A stretch of DNA of 64,000 nucleotides from assembly GCF_001713395.1 (NCBI RefSeq), contig NZ_CP016450.1:62001-126000 (forward strand), given 5' to 3'. The translations under genes were made by a program, and so were the position numbers. A model generated the notes under the pieces. That model was not told the DNA's origin. It did no database searches and worked only from the letters and a program-made list of their open reading frames with translations. Numbering within the stretch: position 1 is the first letter of the stretch; every line of letters starts with the position of its first letter. Positions 32,652-41,821 of this stretch are shown one piece after another. The stretch is from Sinorhizobium sp. RAC02. GTDB taxonomy: Bacteria > Pseudomonadota > Alphaproteobacteria > Rhizobiales > Rhizobiaceae.

Positions 32652-33869
32652 ATGATCGGAATTGAAGACGTGAGCAGGCCGCGTAAGGGGTTGGACGCAT
32701 TCGTGCGTATTCTCGCGGCAGGAACCCTGCTGGCTCTGGCCGGCTGTATCGTTCCGAGCGATGGCCCACTGACCAACCAGGTTATTTCGTCTGGTGCGGA
32801 CGGCAAGGCCTACGAGATCCCGCAGACCAAGCTGATTTTTGATGTCGTGACGATCGACCAGCGCATCGCCAACAGCGTAAACGCCTCGCCACGCGCCAGC
32901 TTCGCCAAGACCTTCGGTATTGGCGGCGGCGGTGGCACGCCGGTTATCGGGGTCGGTGACCGCCTAGAGGTCACGATCTTCGAAGCAGGCCCGGACGGCC
33001 TGTTCTCCACCGCCGAGCGCAAATCGACGTCGATTCCCGTCATCGTGCAGCCGGACGGGCACGGCCAGATCCCCTACGTTGGCTCGGTACGTTTTGCCGG
33101 CATGACCATCGATTCGGCGCGTTCGACGATCGTCGATGCGCTGAAGGCAAAGGCTGTCGAGCCTGATGTCATCGTGGCGATGGCCGACAATGCCTCGCGG
33201 ACGGTGTCCGTTCAGGGCGACGTGAACAAATCCTCCATCGTGCCCCTCGGGCTGAACGGCCTGCACATCAGCGAAGTTCTCGCGATGGCCGGCGGTGCCA
33301 GCAAGCCGCCCTATGACACCTATGTCAGCCTGAAGCGCGCAGGGCGCACGCGGTCCGTGCTGTTGCAGGCGATTATCGACAATCCGAAGGACGATATCTA
33401 CGTCAAGCCGGAAGACCAGATCTACGTCAGCTACGATCCGCAGACCTTCTCGGCGCTCGGGCAGACGGAGAAGAGCGGCAAGGTTGCGTTCAACGCCGCC
33501 AAGCTCAGCCTCGTCGAGGCGGCGGCACTCGCTGGCGGCGGTAACACCGCCACGGCCGATCCGAAGGGCTATTTCGTCTTCCGTTACGAAGAGGAAAACG
33601 TCTATCGCAGCGTTGTGGGTGACGATCGCTTCCGCGATCTGATTTCGCGCGGCATGGTGCCGGATACCGAAGGTCGCTATCCGATCGTCTACCGCCTCGA
33701 CCTGGCGGAGACGCAGAGCTATATCATCGCCCAGAACTTCCCTGTGCGGAACAAGGACGTCATCTATCTGGCACGCCATGTCGCAACGGATTTTGCGAAG
33801 TTCATGAGCATCGTTTCCAGTGGCTCAAGTGCGGCCTACAATATTCAGCGCACAGGACGGGCGTTCTAG
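32652..33869 (+). CDS. Polysaccharide export outer-membrane lipoprotein (Wza/KpsD-like)
   Basis: About 405 aa. Signal sequence with lipobox LALAGC (Cys33; the n-region is long, so the true start could be internal). The Poly_export domain follows (VIGVGDRLEVTIFEAG ... IPVIVQPDGHGQIPYVGSVRFAGMTI) and then SLBB-like repeats (VSVQGDVNKSSIVPLG). Such proteins form or gate the outer-membrane exit for capsule. It leads the forward half of the capsule cluster, 88 nt before kpsC. Rhizobial relatives are called RkpU/KpsD-like. Confidence 0.88.
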   Translation: MIGIEDVSRPRKGLDAFVRILAAGTLLALAGCIVPSDGPLTNQVISSGADGKAYEIPQTKLIFDVVTIDQRIANSVNASPRASFAKTFGIGGGGGTPVIGVGDRLEVTIFEAGPDGLFSTAERKSTSIPVIVQPDGHGQIPYVGSVRFAGMTIDSARSTIVDALKAKAVEPDVIVAMADNASRTVSVQGDVNKSSIVPLGLNGLHISEVLAMAGGASKPPYDTYVSLKRAGRTRSVLLQAIIDNPKDDIYVKPEDQIYVSYDPQTFSALGQTEKSGKVAFNAAKLSLVEAAALAGGGNTATADPKGYFVFRYEEENVYRSVVGDDRFRDLISRGMVPDTEGRYPIVYRLDLAETQSYIIAQNFPVRNKDVIYLARHVATDFAKFMSIVSSGSSAAYNIQRTGRAF

Positions 33870-33957
33870 TAGCCGAGCGCTTTCGGCGGGTTCGCTGCAT
33901 TCATCCGGAATGTCCTTGCGGCGTTCCGGATTTTTGCATTTTGTCGTAGAGGGCTGA

Positions 33958-35985
33958 ATGGCCGGACAGGCACGGAAAACCTACGCGCTTCTTTCTCCTG
34001 GTCTCTGGCGGCTGCGCGTCGACATTGCCGGGCTGCTCGAAGCCGATGTCGTGGCGTGGCCGTTTGTCTTTCCTAGCCGGCTCGATGGTTTTGTCGGTTG
34101 GGGTCGACGCCCGTCCGGCATCCGGGCGATGCGGCTTGCGACGCGCTTCGGTAAAGAGGTCATTACCCTGGAGGATGGCTTCCTGCGCGGCTTCGCGCCG
34201 GGGCAGGGGGAGCCCAGCCATTCCTATGTCATTGATCGGGACGGCATCTATTTCGATGCGCAGGCGGCGAATGGGCTGGAGCGACTGCTCTCGCTGCCTG
34301 TGACCGATGCCGCAGCGCTCGAGCGTGCGCGCCTGCTGATTGCTCGACTGCGCCATGAGCGCCTTTCCAAATACAACAATAGTCCGCTGCTTAGCCCCGC
34401 TGATGCCGGCGTGCCTTCCGGGCGTCCTTTTGTGCTGCTCGTCGATCAGGTTGCGGGCGATGCATCCATTGCCGGCGCGGGTGCGGGGCCGGAGAGCTTT
34501 CGGGCCATGCTGGAGCGAGCCATCGCGGACAATCCGGGCAAGACGATTGTCGTGCGCACGCACCCCGCAGCCGGCGACCGGAGCCTTCTACGACAGGCCG
34601 CAGCGACGATCGGTGCAGATATCGCGGTCCCCGGACGCATGAACCCCTGGCCGCTTCTGGAGGCGGCCGACAGCGTCTACACGGTCTCTAGCCAGCTCGG
34701 CTTCGAGGCGCTCATGGCGGGCGGACAGGTTCATTGCTTCGGAACGACCTATTATTCCGGGCGCGGACTGACCAATGACTATAGCGTCCAGCCTGCGAAC
34801 CGGTCACCGGCATCGCTGGAGCAGGTTTTTCATGCCGCATTCCTCGACTATTCGCACTATCTGGATTTGCACAGCCGTGAGGCGTGCAGCCTCGAACGGG
34901 CGGTAGATCAGGCGATCGCCGTGCGGGATCAACGCATGCGCGTAGATCGGAAGGTGTTTACCGCCGGGTTCTCCCCGTGGAAGCGCAGAGCGATGACCCC
35001 CTTCCTCAAAGGGGTTGCCGGTGACCCGGTCCACAAGCGCTCGCTTGATGCGGCGGTTGCTGCCGCCCAGGCCGAGGACGGTGTCGTCGCCATCTGGGGT
35101 AGTGACCGGACGCTTCCCGTCGGCGTGCCGGCCATCAGGCTCGAAGACGGCTTCATCCGATCGCGCGGGCTGGGTGTCGCCCTGACCATGCCGTCCTCTA
35201 TCGCCATGGATGACGAGCATGTCTATTACGATTCCCGGGGCGAAAGCCGGCTGGAGGCGATTCTTTCAGGCGGGACATTCGATGAACCGTTGCGTGCTCG
35301 CGCACGGGCACTCGTGCACCTGCTGGTTCAGCGCGGTGTTTCCAAATACAATCTGGGCACGGAAGCAAGCTTGCCGGCCGGGACAGCGGGACAGTTGAAA
35401 ATCCTCGTGCCGGGGCAGGTCGAAAAGGATGCGTCGATCCGCTACGGCTCGCCGGCGGTGCGCTCGAACGCGGCGCTCGTTGCAGCGGTGCGGGCGCTCT
35501 TTCCAGATGCCTTCATCGTCTACAAGGCGCACCCCGATGTGGTTTCCGGCGTGCGAGATGGTGGTGTGGTGCCGATTGCGGCGGATATGATCGTCAAAAG
35601 CGGTGACATTCTGCAATGGATTGGGTGGGCCGACCGTATCGAGACGATGACCTCGCTTGCCGGTTTCGAGGCGCTTCTTAGAGGCAAGATTGTCGGCGTG
35701 CATGGCGCGCCCTTCTATGCGGGATGGGGTCTCACCGATGATCGTCTGATGATACCGCGCCGCACGCGCCGGATCGATCTGGACACGCTTGTTGCCGCAA
35801 GCCTCATTTTCTACCCATTCTATGTCCATCCTCTCAGCGGCCTGCCCTGCCGCCCGGAGGATCTCATCGAAGAGATTTCTGTCGGCGCCTTGAAAAAGTC
35901 TGGCCTGCTGCAAAAGGTGACTCTGGGTGCGGCGCAACAGATAAACCGGGTTGGTGTGTTGCTTCGCGACTCGCGGTTGCGGTAG
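33958..35985 (+). CDS. kpsC: KpsC-like capsule linker Kdo transferase (two domains)
   Basis: 675 aa, with a clear internal duplication: LEDGFLRGFAPG / LEDGFIRSRGLG, VDQVAGDASI / PGQVEKDASI, VRTHPAAGD / YKAHPDVVSG and TVSSQLGFEALMAGG / TMTSLAGFEALLRGK in the two halves (about 1-330 and 330-675). KpsC proteins are known to hold two retaining Kdo transferase domains that alternately build the poly-Kdo linker on phosphatidylglycerol which anchors group 2 capsules. It acts after KpsS, which is encoded next. Start ATG 33958 has only a weak ribosome binding site. Confidence 0.92.
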   Translation: MAGQARKTYALLSPGLWRLRVDIAGLLEADVVAWPFVFPSRLDGFVGWGRRPSGIRAMRLATRFGKEVITLEDGFLRGFAPGQGEPSHSYVIDRDGIYFDAQAANGLERLLSLPVTDAAALERARLLIARLRHERLSKYNNSPLLSPADAGVPSGRPFVLLVDQVAGDASIAGAGAGPESFRAMLERAIADNPGKTIVVRTHPAAGDRSLLRQAAATIGADIAVPGRMNPWPLLEAADSVYTVSSQLGFEALMAGGQVHCFGTTYYSGRGLTNDYSVQPANRSPASLEQVFHAAFLDYSHYLDLHSREACSLERAVDQAIAVRDQRMRVDRKVFTAGFSPWKRRAMTPFLKGVAGDPVHKRSLDAAVAAAQAEDGVVAIWGSDRTLPVGVPAIRLEDGFIRSRGLGVALTMPSSIAMDDEHVYYDSRGESRLEAILSGGTFDEPLRARARALVHLLVQRGVSKYNLGTEASLPAGTAGQLKILVPGQVEKDASIRYGSPAVRSNAALVAAVRALFPDAFIVYKAHPDVVSGVRDGGVVPIAADMIVKSGDILQWIGWADRIETMTSLAGFEALLRGKIVGVHGAPFYAGWGLTDDRLMIPRRTRRIDLDTLVAASLIFYPFYVHPLSGLPCRPEDLIEEISVGALKKSGLLQKVTLGAAQQINRVGVLLRDSRLR

Positions 35986-36164
35986 CGAGCAGGCGGACAG
36001 GTGCCGTGGTTGCGTTGCATAGCTGCTGCACTTTTCGAATTTCGGTTGCCAGAGTGGCAATTTGTGGGGGGAGTGTCGTAGATGCCGTTGCTAAAATTGC
36101 TGCTTTGTGCGAATACCAAGCGCATTCAGCGTCAGCGCTACCCTTTAGGTTAAGCCAGCCTGTC

Positions 36165-37595
36165 ATGATCGAACAGCATGAAAAACATCTGAGCGCGGAT
36201 GCCGATGTGAATGCCTCGGCAAAGGGCCCGCGACTCGTCAATCTGGCGTTGCGCCGCAAGCTCTCCAAGCGGTTTCCATCCAAGAGCGCGCCACGTGTGC
36301 TGTTGCTGCAGGGCCCGGTCGGTCCTTTTTTCCGCAAGGTGCAGGCTCTCCTCAACGACAGTGGTTTCGATGCCTGGCGTGTCAGCTTCAATGCGGGAGA
36401 CCGGCTTTTTGCCCGCGGAAGCAACATTCTTCATTTTTCCGGAACGGCAGACGCGTGGCGTGACTGGTTCACCGGGATCGTAACGGAGCATGGTTTCGAT
36501 TATGTCATCCTGTTCGGGTGCGAACGTGATGTGCACAAGATAGCCATTGAGCAATGCGCCTTGAATGCCATCCCCGTGCTGAGCCTCGAAGAAGGCTACA
36601 TTCGTCCGGGGTTCGTGACGATGGAGCTTGGCGGCAACAATTGGCTTTCGCCGATTGCCGGGCTCTTGCCGCCGGAGGATGAGGTCAAGCAGCGGCGGGA
36701 ACGCCCGAAAAGCACCACCTATCCGTCTTCTTTCGGCGCGATGGCGACCTATGCCTTCACCTACTTTGCCGTGCGCGGCGTCTTTTCGACCTTGAGCGAA
36801 CGCAAGCTTTTCCATAAGCCAAAGCGGTCGCTCGTGACCGAGATGTTCTACTGGATCAAGAACTACTATCTGAAGTTCCGAAATCTCGGCCGCAACTACC
36901 GCAGCATGGAGCGACTGCTCGAGCATCACGACAAGAAATATTTTCTCGTTCCCCTGCAAGTGCACGATGATAGCCAACTGGCTGCTGCAGCCGGTGGCTG
37001 GAACAACCAGAAACTCATTCTGAAGGCGATCGTTTCCTTTGCGCGAAACGCACCGCCAACGCATCAGCTGGTTTTCAAGATTCACCCCATGGAACGTGGG
37101 CATAGCCAAGATAAGCAGTTCATCCGCCAGGTGGGCGTACTGAACAATGTGGCCGACCGTGTGCATATTCTCGACAATGGTTCACTTGGCCTTCTGACGC
37201 GGCATTCCGCAGGCATGGTGACGATCAATAGTACCTCCGGCCTGTCGGCGCTCGTGCATGGCGTTCCGCTTGCCGTTCTTGGAAAAGCATTCTATCGCCA
37301 TCCTGCGCTCGCTTTCTGCGTCGCCAAGGGCATAGATCTGGACAGCTTCTGGTCGAGCGGCCATGTGGCCTCTGCGGGCCTGCGGCGGGACTATCTGAAC
37401 TGGGTCGCTGAGCAATGTCTCGAGTCTGGTGACTTCTATGCCTATGAAGGGATGGAGGTTGCGACCAATTCGCTTCTCGCGAAGCTGCGCTCGATGGAGA
37501 CGGTTGGCCGTACGGCCGGCGTTTTACTGCCTCTGTCCGATGCCATCGATCCGCAGGTCTGGGGGCAGCGTTCCGGCGAGGCATCTGCCGGCTGA
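36165..37595 (+). CDS. kpsS: KpsS-like capsule linker Kdo transferase
   Basis: About 476 aa, a Capsule_synth-family protein: VLLLQGPVGPFFRKVQ near the N-terminus, LSLEEGYIRPGFVTME, FKIHPMERGH, and the TINSTSGLSALVHGVPLAVLGKAFY nucleotide-sugar site. KpsS/LipB adds the first Kdo to phosphatidylglycerol; KpsC then extends. Start ATG 36165 is chosen because sequence upstream (from 36006) is cysteine-rich, poorly coding and lies in the gap after kpsC. The ribosome binding site is weak. It converges with kpsT. Confidence 0.88.
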   Translation: MIEQHEKHLSADADVNASAKGPRLVNLALRRKLSKRFPSKSAPRVLLLQGPVGPFFRKVQALLNDSGFDAWRVSFNAGDRLFARGSNILHFSGTADAWRDWFTGIVTEHGFDYVILFGCERDVHKIAIEQCALNAIPVLSLEEGYIRPGFVTMELGGNNWLSPIAGLLPPEDEVKQRRERPKSTTYPSSFGAMATYAFTYFAVRGVFSTLSERKLFHKPKRSLVTEMFYWIKNYYLKFRNLGRNYRSMERLLEHHDKKYFLVPLQVHDDSQLAAAAGGWNNQKLILKAIVSFARNAPPTHQLVFKIHPMERGHSQDKQFIRQVGVLNNVADRVHILDNGSLGLLTRHSAGMVTINSTSGLSALVHGVPLAVLGKAFYRHPALAFCVAKGIDLDSFWSSGHVASAGLRRDYLNWVAEQCLESGDFYAYEGMEVATNSLLAKLRSMETVGRTAGVLLPLSDAIDPQVWGQRSGEASAG

Positions 37596-37677
37596 CCAAC
37601 CCGCATTTCTTTTTATTGACCAAACGCGTCGCAATCCCTTCAGATTTGCTCCTTGCGTTTTAGTTCGCTGATTTTTC

Positions 37678-37719
37678 GCATGATGTTTGCGCAAATTGCG
37701 TACACTTTGCACAACATGC
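37678..37719. terminator. Imperfect hairpin between converging kpsS and kpsT
   Basis: GCATG...TGT...GCAAA (37678-37698) can pair with TTTGC-ACA-CATGC (37706-37719) with one mismatch and a 4-nt bulge. It contains a copy of the interspersed CACTTTTGCGC-like motif (37698-37720). As the only strong fold in the 145-nt convergent gap it may serve as terminator, though it lacks a T-run. Confidence 0.4.
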
Positions 37720-37740
37720 TGTAGCCGGCGCAGAGCCGCG

Positions 37741-38433
37741 TCAGGCTGATCGCCGCTGCCTCGACGCGGGCCGGGAGGTTCGCAGGATTTCCTCGTGAAC
37801 CTGAATTGCTTCCTCAATATCGTTGTAGAACGTCAGTTGGCCTTCATTCATGACGCCACCGATATCGCAGAATGAGCGCAGCAAGCCGGCAGAGTGCGAA
37901 ACGAGAAGAAGGGTTGCATTTTCGCGGCGCTGGTCGAAGACTTCCTTGCACTTTTTCTTAAAGGTCGAATCGCCGACGGCGATCACTTCATCGATAAGAT
38001 AGTATTCGAACTCGATTGCCATGCAGATACCAAACGCGAGGCGCGCTTTCATGCCGGCTGAATAGGTCCGCACGGGCATGTCGAGATAAGGGCCGAGTTC
38101 GGAGAATTCGCTGACGAAGTCGAGAACCTTGTGGCGGCTCTTGCCGTAGATGTCGGCGATGAACCGTGTGTTTTGGGCGCCCGTCAATTTGCCGTGCACA
38201 CCACCGTTGAAGCCGAGCGGCCAGGAGATTTTGCCCTCACGGATGATGCGGCCGGAATCCGGCAGGTCGCCACCGGATATGAGGTTCATCAGCGTGGATT
38301 TGCCAGCACCGTTCCGACCGAGGATACCCACATTAATACCCGGTCGAAACGCTGCGCTGAACTTGTCCAGAATGATTTTCTTTCCACCGCGAGGGCGTGG
38401 AAAGGCTTTGCTGACATTGTCGAATATTATCAT
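37741..38433 (-). CDS. kpsT: Capsule export ABC transporter ATPase
   Basis: 230 aa. Walker A GRNGAGKST, Walker B YYLIDEVIAVGD and the atypical signature YSAGMKARLAFG that marks polysaccharide-export ATPases of the KpsT/RfbE type. It powers flipping of finished, lipid-linked capsule polymer across the inner membrane with KpsM. The start overlaps the kpsM stop by 4 nt. The FNGGVHGKLTG region after the Q-loop is also typical of the family. Confidence 0.93.
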   Translation of the reverse strand: MIIFDNVSKAFPRPRGGKKIILDKFSAAFRPGINVGILGRNGAGKSTLMNLISGGDLPDSGRIIREGKISWPLGFNGGVHGKLTGAQNTRFIADIYGKSRHKVLDFVSEFSELGPYLDMPVRTYSAGMKARLAFGICMAIEFEYYLIDEVIAVGDSTFKKKCKEVFDQRRENATLLLVSHSAGLLRSFCDIGGVMNEGQLTFYNDIEEAIQVHEEILRTSRPASRQRRSA

Positions 38434-39224
38434 GCGTTAATGATCCGCGGCCTGAAGACGCGTTCCACCGTAAGGCCAATTGCCAGCAGCCCGGTCGCCA
38501 ATCCGAGGAGGTACCCTTTGTCGAGCAGCGGCGTGTAGTCGATATAGGTGGAGGTGCGGAACCACTCCACGCAATGTAGGAACGGGTTCCACCACAAAAT
38601 GGATTGAACCTCCGGCGAAAGCTGCGTCGGCATGTAGAAGATGCCCGAAAGTAGCATCAGCGGCAGGTTTATCATGTTCAGGAACGTGTCATAGCGGGGG
38701 ATCAGGCCTCCCACCGTGGCATTGAACGTTGCAAAGGAAAACGCAAAGAACAGAATGGCCAGCAGGCATTCCATGAAATCACCGGGATACACGATGATCG
38801 GTCGGTCCATGGTATAGGCGAGCCCGCCCATGAACAGGGCGCAGATCATGATCCAGATTGTCGCTTCGAGCAGAAACGCTGCGACGATCGTATCGAGAGG
38901 CCGGATGAGAGGGTAGGTCAGCATCGGCTGGTTGCTGATAATGGCGCGCTCTGTTTTGCGGGAGATGCCGCGTGTCATTCGGAATCCAAACACGCCGGCC
39001 AGAATAAACAGTGCCGCATTGTCGCCAAATGGGATGTGCGCCTTCATGAAAGTGTGGATCGCTAAAAAGATCCCGACATAGGCGGCCGGCTCCACCAGGA
39101 TCCAGATGAAGCCGAAACGGCTCTTACTGAACCTGGTAACGGCGTTTCTCACCACAAGCGCCGAAATTACCCTGGCATTTTCCTTTAGCGCGTAACTCAG
39201 CGGTTTTTCAGCGAAGATGCTCAT
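38430..39224 (-). CDS. kpsM: Capsule export ABC transporter permease
   Basis: 264 aa, six hydrophobic segments, ABC-2 type. The amphipathic N-terminus (KENARVISALVVRNAVTRFSKS) and the LLSGIFYMPTQLSPEVQSILWWNPFLHCVEWFR segment near the C-terminus are hallmarks of KpsM/RkpT proteins. It forms the channel for capsule polymer together with KpsT. It is 10 nt downstream of the kpsE stop and overlaps kpsT by 4 nt. Confidence 0.93.
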   Translation of the reverse strand: MSIFAEKPLSYALKENARVISALVVRNAVTRFSKSRFGFIWILVEPAAYVGIFLAIHTFMKAHIPFGDNAALFILAGVFGFRMTRGISRKTERAIISNQPMLTYPLIRPLDTIVAAFLLEATIWIMICALFMGGLAYTMDRPIIVYPGDFMECLLAILFFAFSFATFNATVGGLIPRYDTFLNMINLPLMLLSGIFYMPTQLSPEVQSILWWNPFLHCVEWFRTSTYIDYTPLLDKGYLLGLATGLLAIGLTVERVFRPRIINA

Positions 39225-39234
39225 GGCGCCACGA

Positions 39235-40638
39235 TCAAATTGAATGGTCCTTGACGGACCGGAACGTGAAGTACCCGATGATCCAGAGACCGACGGATGC
39301 GATCAATACGATGAAGGTATTCAACATACCCAGCGGATACAGCGCGATTTCCGGCTCCCGGGGCGCCACGTAAACTGCGAAATAGCGCTCCTGCTTCTGC
39401 GCCTCCTGCATCGCTGTTTCAAGCGAGGCGAGCGAAGCGGTGTAGGCCTTGACCGCAAATTCCTGCTCGACGCTGAGCTCCGTGAAACGGTCGAGCATTT
39501 CGGGCAATGCGCGCCCGCCTTCCGCTCCGCTGCGGGTGGTCTTGTTGCTGGAATCGGTCGGAGTGGCCTCGCCGGTAATCCGTCTCTTCTGCTCGACAAG
39601 CTGTTCTTCCAGCGCGCTGATCTGCCGCTCGATGACACGGGCCGAGGGCGCGTCGGAACTGATCGAATCGACAAGCGCCTTGTATCGTGTCCTAAGCGAT
39701 GCGAGTTCCTGCTCAAGCGTGCTTATGATCGCAGCTTCCATCGTTGCGACGGCCGTCGGATCGACGGCCTGTTCCGTCATGCGCAGGTCGGTAATCTGTT
39801 TGCGAATGTTGCGCAGGCGCTCTTCCGAACGGGCGACCTGCTGGTTGACCACCTCGATGAACTGTTTGCGCGATTTCTCGGAGAGTGTATTCACCAAATT
39901 CTCGGAAACGGTGAGAATGGAATCCGCAACCTGCTTGGCATCCGACGGGGAAAACGCATAGACCTGCATGGTCACGTTTCCGGTCGTCGAATTGAAGCTG
40001 ACATTGATCATGTCCCGCCAATAGTTGCGGAATTCGTCTAGTGATCCATCCTTGTTTTCGCGGTACAGGAAGTCAATCGACGGGCGCGAGTAGATGTCCC
40101 GGATGTCGACGTTCGTCTGTTCCTTTATGTCGGGCAGGATCTGCGCCGAATGAATATAGTCGGCAACGATATAGGAATCGCCGGACTGCGCCGAGTTTCC
40201 AACGAGAGCCGAAAGGCCAAGCGCGTTGAAGGAATTCTCGCTGGAGCCGCGGACAGAAAACTGCGTCTCGACAACATATTGTGGGCTGGCGATGAAGAAG
40301 TAATAGAGGCTCGTGAGAAATGCAGGGAAAATCGCAGCCGCGAGGAAGGAAATTTTGGCCCAGGGAAGCTTCCGCTTCCGCTTCGGCATTTCAGGCAGCG
40401 TCATAATGGTCTTGACGATGTCCTTCGGCAGGGCCGGCCGCGAGTCGGCGCGCTTGCCAAGATTTTCCTCGTCATCGAGCTCTGGATCGGAGCGGTGCCG
40501 TGCAGCGGCGGCCTGCTTGATCGCGACGACCTTCTGCTGTGCGGCGCGCTGCTTGGCGCGCTGCTTGGCGATATCCATCAGGCTGCTTGCCTTGGCGTCA
40601 GGGGTTTCTGCCGCAGCGGGCGTTTTTTCGTCTTCCAC
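39235..40638 (-). CDS. kpsE: Capsule export inner-membrane/periplasmic protein (KpsE-like, PCP family)
   Basis: 467 aa. A charged cytoplasmic N-terminus with AKQRAKQRAAQ repeats, one transmembrane helix at about 98-118, a periplasmic part with long coiled coils (residues about 245-350), and a second transmembrane helix near the C-terminus (TFIVLIASVGLWIIGYF). This two-helix hairpin design is that of polysaccharide co-polymerase/export proteins such as KpsE, BexC and RkpR, which bridge the ABC transporter and the outer-membrane protein. It is first in the kpsEMT operon. Confidence 0.9.
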   Translation of the reverse strand: MEDEKTPAAAETPDAKASSLMDIAKQRAKQRAAQQKVVAIKQAAAARHRSDPELDDEENLGKRADSRPALPKDIVKTIMTLPEMPKRKRKLPWAKISFLAAAIFPAFLTSLYYFFIASPQYVVETQFSVRGSSENSFNALGLSALVGNSAQSGDSYIVADYIHSAQILPDIKEQTNVDIRDIYSRPSIDFLYRENKDGSLDEFRNYWRDMINVSFNSTTGNVTMQVYAFSPSDAKQVADSILTVSENLVNTLSEKSRKQFIEVVNQQVARSEERLRNIRKQITDLRMTEQAVDPTAVATMEAAIISTLEQELASLRTRYKALVDSISSDAPSARVIERQISALEEQLVEQKRRITGEATPTDSSNKTTRSGAEGGRALPEMLDRFTELSVEQEFAVKAYTASLASLETAMQEAQKQERYFAVYVAPREPEIALYPLGMLNTFIVLIASVGLWIIGYFTFRSVKDHSI

Positions 40639-40831
40639 GTCGCTACTCTCTCAAAAGCAAACTGATTGGTCGCCAAGTCATTTGTGGCGGCAGATTATTC
40701 GACTTTACCCTTACAAACAACTAAAATGCCGTGCATGAACAAGGCCGAACAATCGTGTCTAGCCGTAGCATGGTTGTCGATCCGGTTGAAGCGGTCCTTT
40801 TGTTGCCGGCACTCCTCAGCCAGCAATCTGG

Positions 40832-41659
40832 TTATTTTGTGATCATTTCTGAAGTCGCGCTCCAGCCCTGGCTTGCGGCGATGAAGTTCGGATTGGCGAA
40901 ATCCGCGTCGTGCGCCTGGTTACGCTTGCCATAGAGCAGAGGTTTTCCATCCAGTGTGCGCGTTTGCCCGCCTGCGGCGCGCAGCACGGCATCGCCCGCC
41001 GCCGTGTCCCATTCCATCGTGCGGCTGAAGCGGGGATAGACATCAGCAAGGCCCTCGGCGACGAGGCAGAACTTCAACGAGGAGCCGATGGCGGTGCAGG
41101 CGTCGATGCCGTGGTCTTCGAGGAAGCGAGCGGTTTCCGGCGTATCGTGCGAACGGCTGGCGACGGCGGTTGGCGGCGTGCCCCTGCCACGACAGCCGAT
41201 CGATTTGCGCTCCCCGATCATAAGGCCGTCCGTGACCGAGAAACGCTCGGCTTGGTTTTCCGCGGCCAGGAAACCGATAGACAAGGCCGGGGCGAGAACG
41301 ACGCCGGCCACCGGCCCCCCGTCACGGATGAGGGCGATGTTGACGGTGAATTCGTTGCGGCCGGCGACGAACTCCTTCGTTCCGTCGAGTGGATCGACCA
41401 GGAAGAACAGTCCGCCGGAAATGTCTGGAACGTCGCCCGCGGCGACCGCTTCTTCCGCGACGATCGGTATCGCCGGGAAATGCCGCTTCAAGGCGGAGAG
41501 AATCAGCCGCTCGGCCTCTTCGTCCGCTTCGGTAACCGGCGAACTGTCGGGCTTGTACTGTACGGCGGGGCCGCCGCTGTGGATGGCCATGATGGCGCGG
41601 CCGGCGGCGAGCGCGGCGCTTTCCATCACCTGTGTCAGCTCTGCAAGGTCTATCTGCAT
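40832..41659 (-). CDS. cysQ: 3'(2'),5'-bisphosphate nucleotidase
   Basis: 275 aa inositol-monophosphatase superfamily protein. The lithium-sensitive metal site is visible: SPVTEADEEAE, IVAEEAV, the VDPLDGTKEF motif and the C-terminal EWDTAAGDAVLRAAGG. CysQ hydrolyses 3'-phosphoadenosine 5'-phosphate (PAP), a by-product of sulfate assimilation and sulfotransfer, to AMP. In rhizobia cysQ often lies near surface-polysaccharide genes, where sulfation produces PAP. Start ATG 41659 is the family start; the upstream extension is not coding-like. Confidence 0.92.
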   Translation of the reverse strand: MQIDLAELTQVMESAALAAGRAIMAIHSGGPAVQYKPDSSPVTEADEEAERLILSALKRHFPAIPIVAEEAVAAGDVPDISGGLFFLVDPLDGTKEFVAGRNEFTVNIALIRDGGPVAGVVLAPALSIGFLAAENQAERFSVTDGLMIGERKSIGCRGRGTPPTAVASRSHDTPETARFLEDHGIDACTAIGSSLKFCLVAEGLADVYPRFSRTMEWDTAAGDAVLRAAGGQTRTLDGKPLLYGKRNQAHDADFANPNFIAASQGWSATSEMITK

Positions 41660-41821
41660 GGCCTCATGGCTTAGACGCGGCGCGCCTTGAAAGCAATTGC
41701 CAGGACGCGCGAACCATATAGTGATGTGGAAAGAGTTCGGCATGCGGCGGACTGCGACGCTCTTCCGTCTTGCCGTTTGTGCTGCATATGCGAATGTGGG
41801 GCGACTGATCCGGGAACCCGC

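Noticed and set aside
32434..32652. 72-codon frame ending in a TGATG junction with the capsule lipoprotein gene
   Set aside because: No ribosome binding site and third codon positions are not GC-rich; translational coupling is possible but unsupported.
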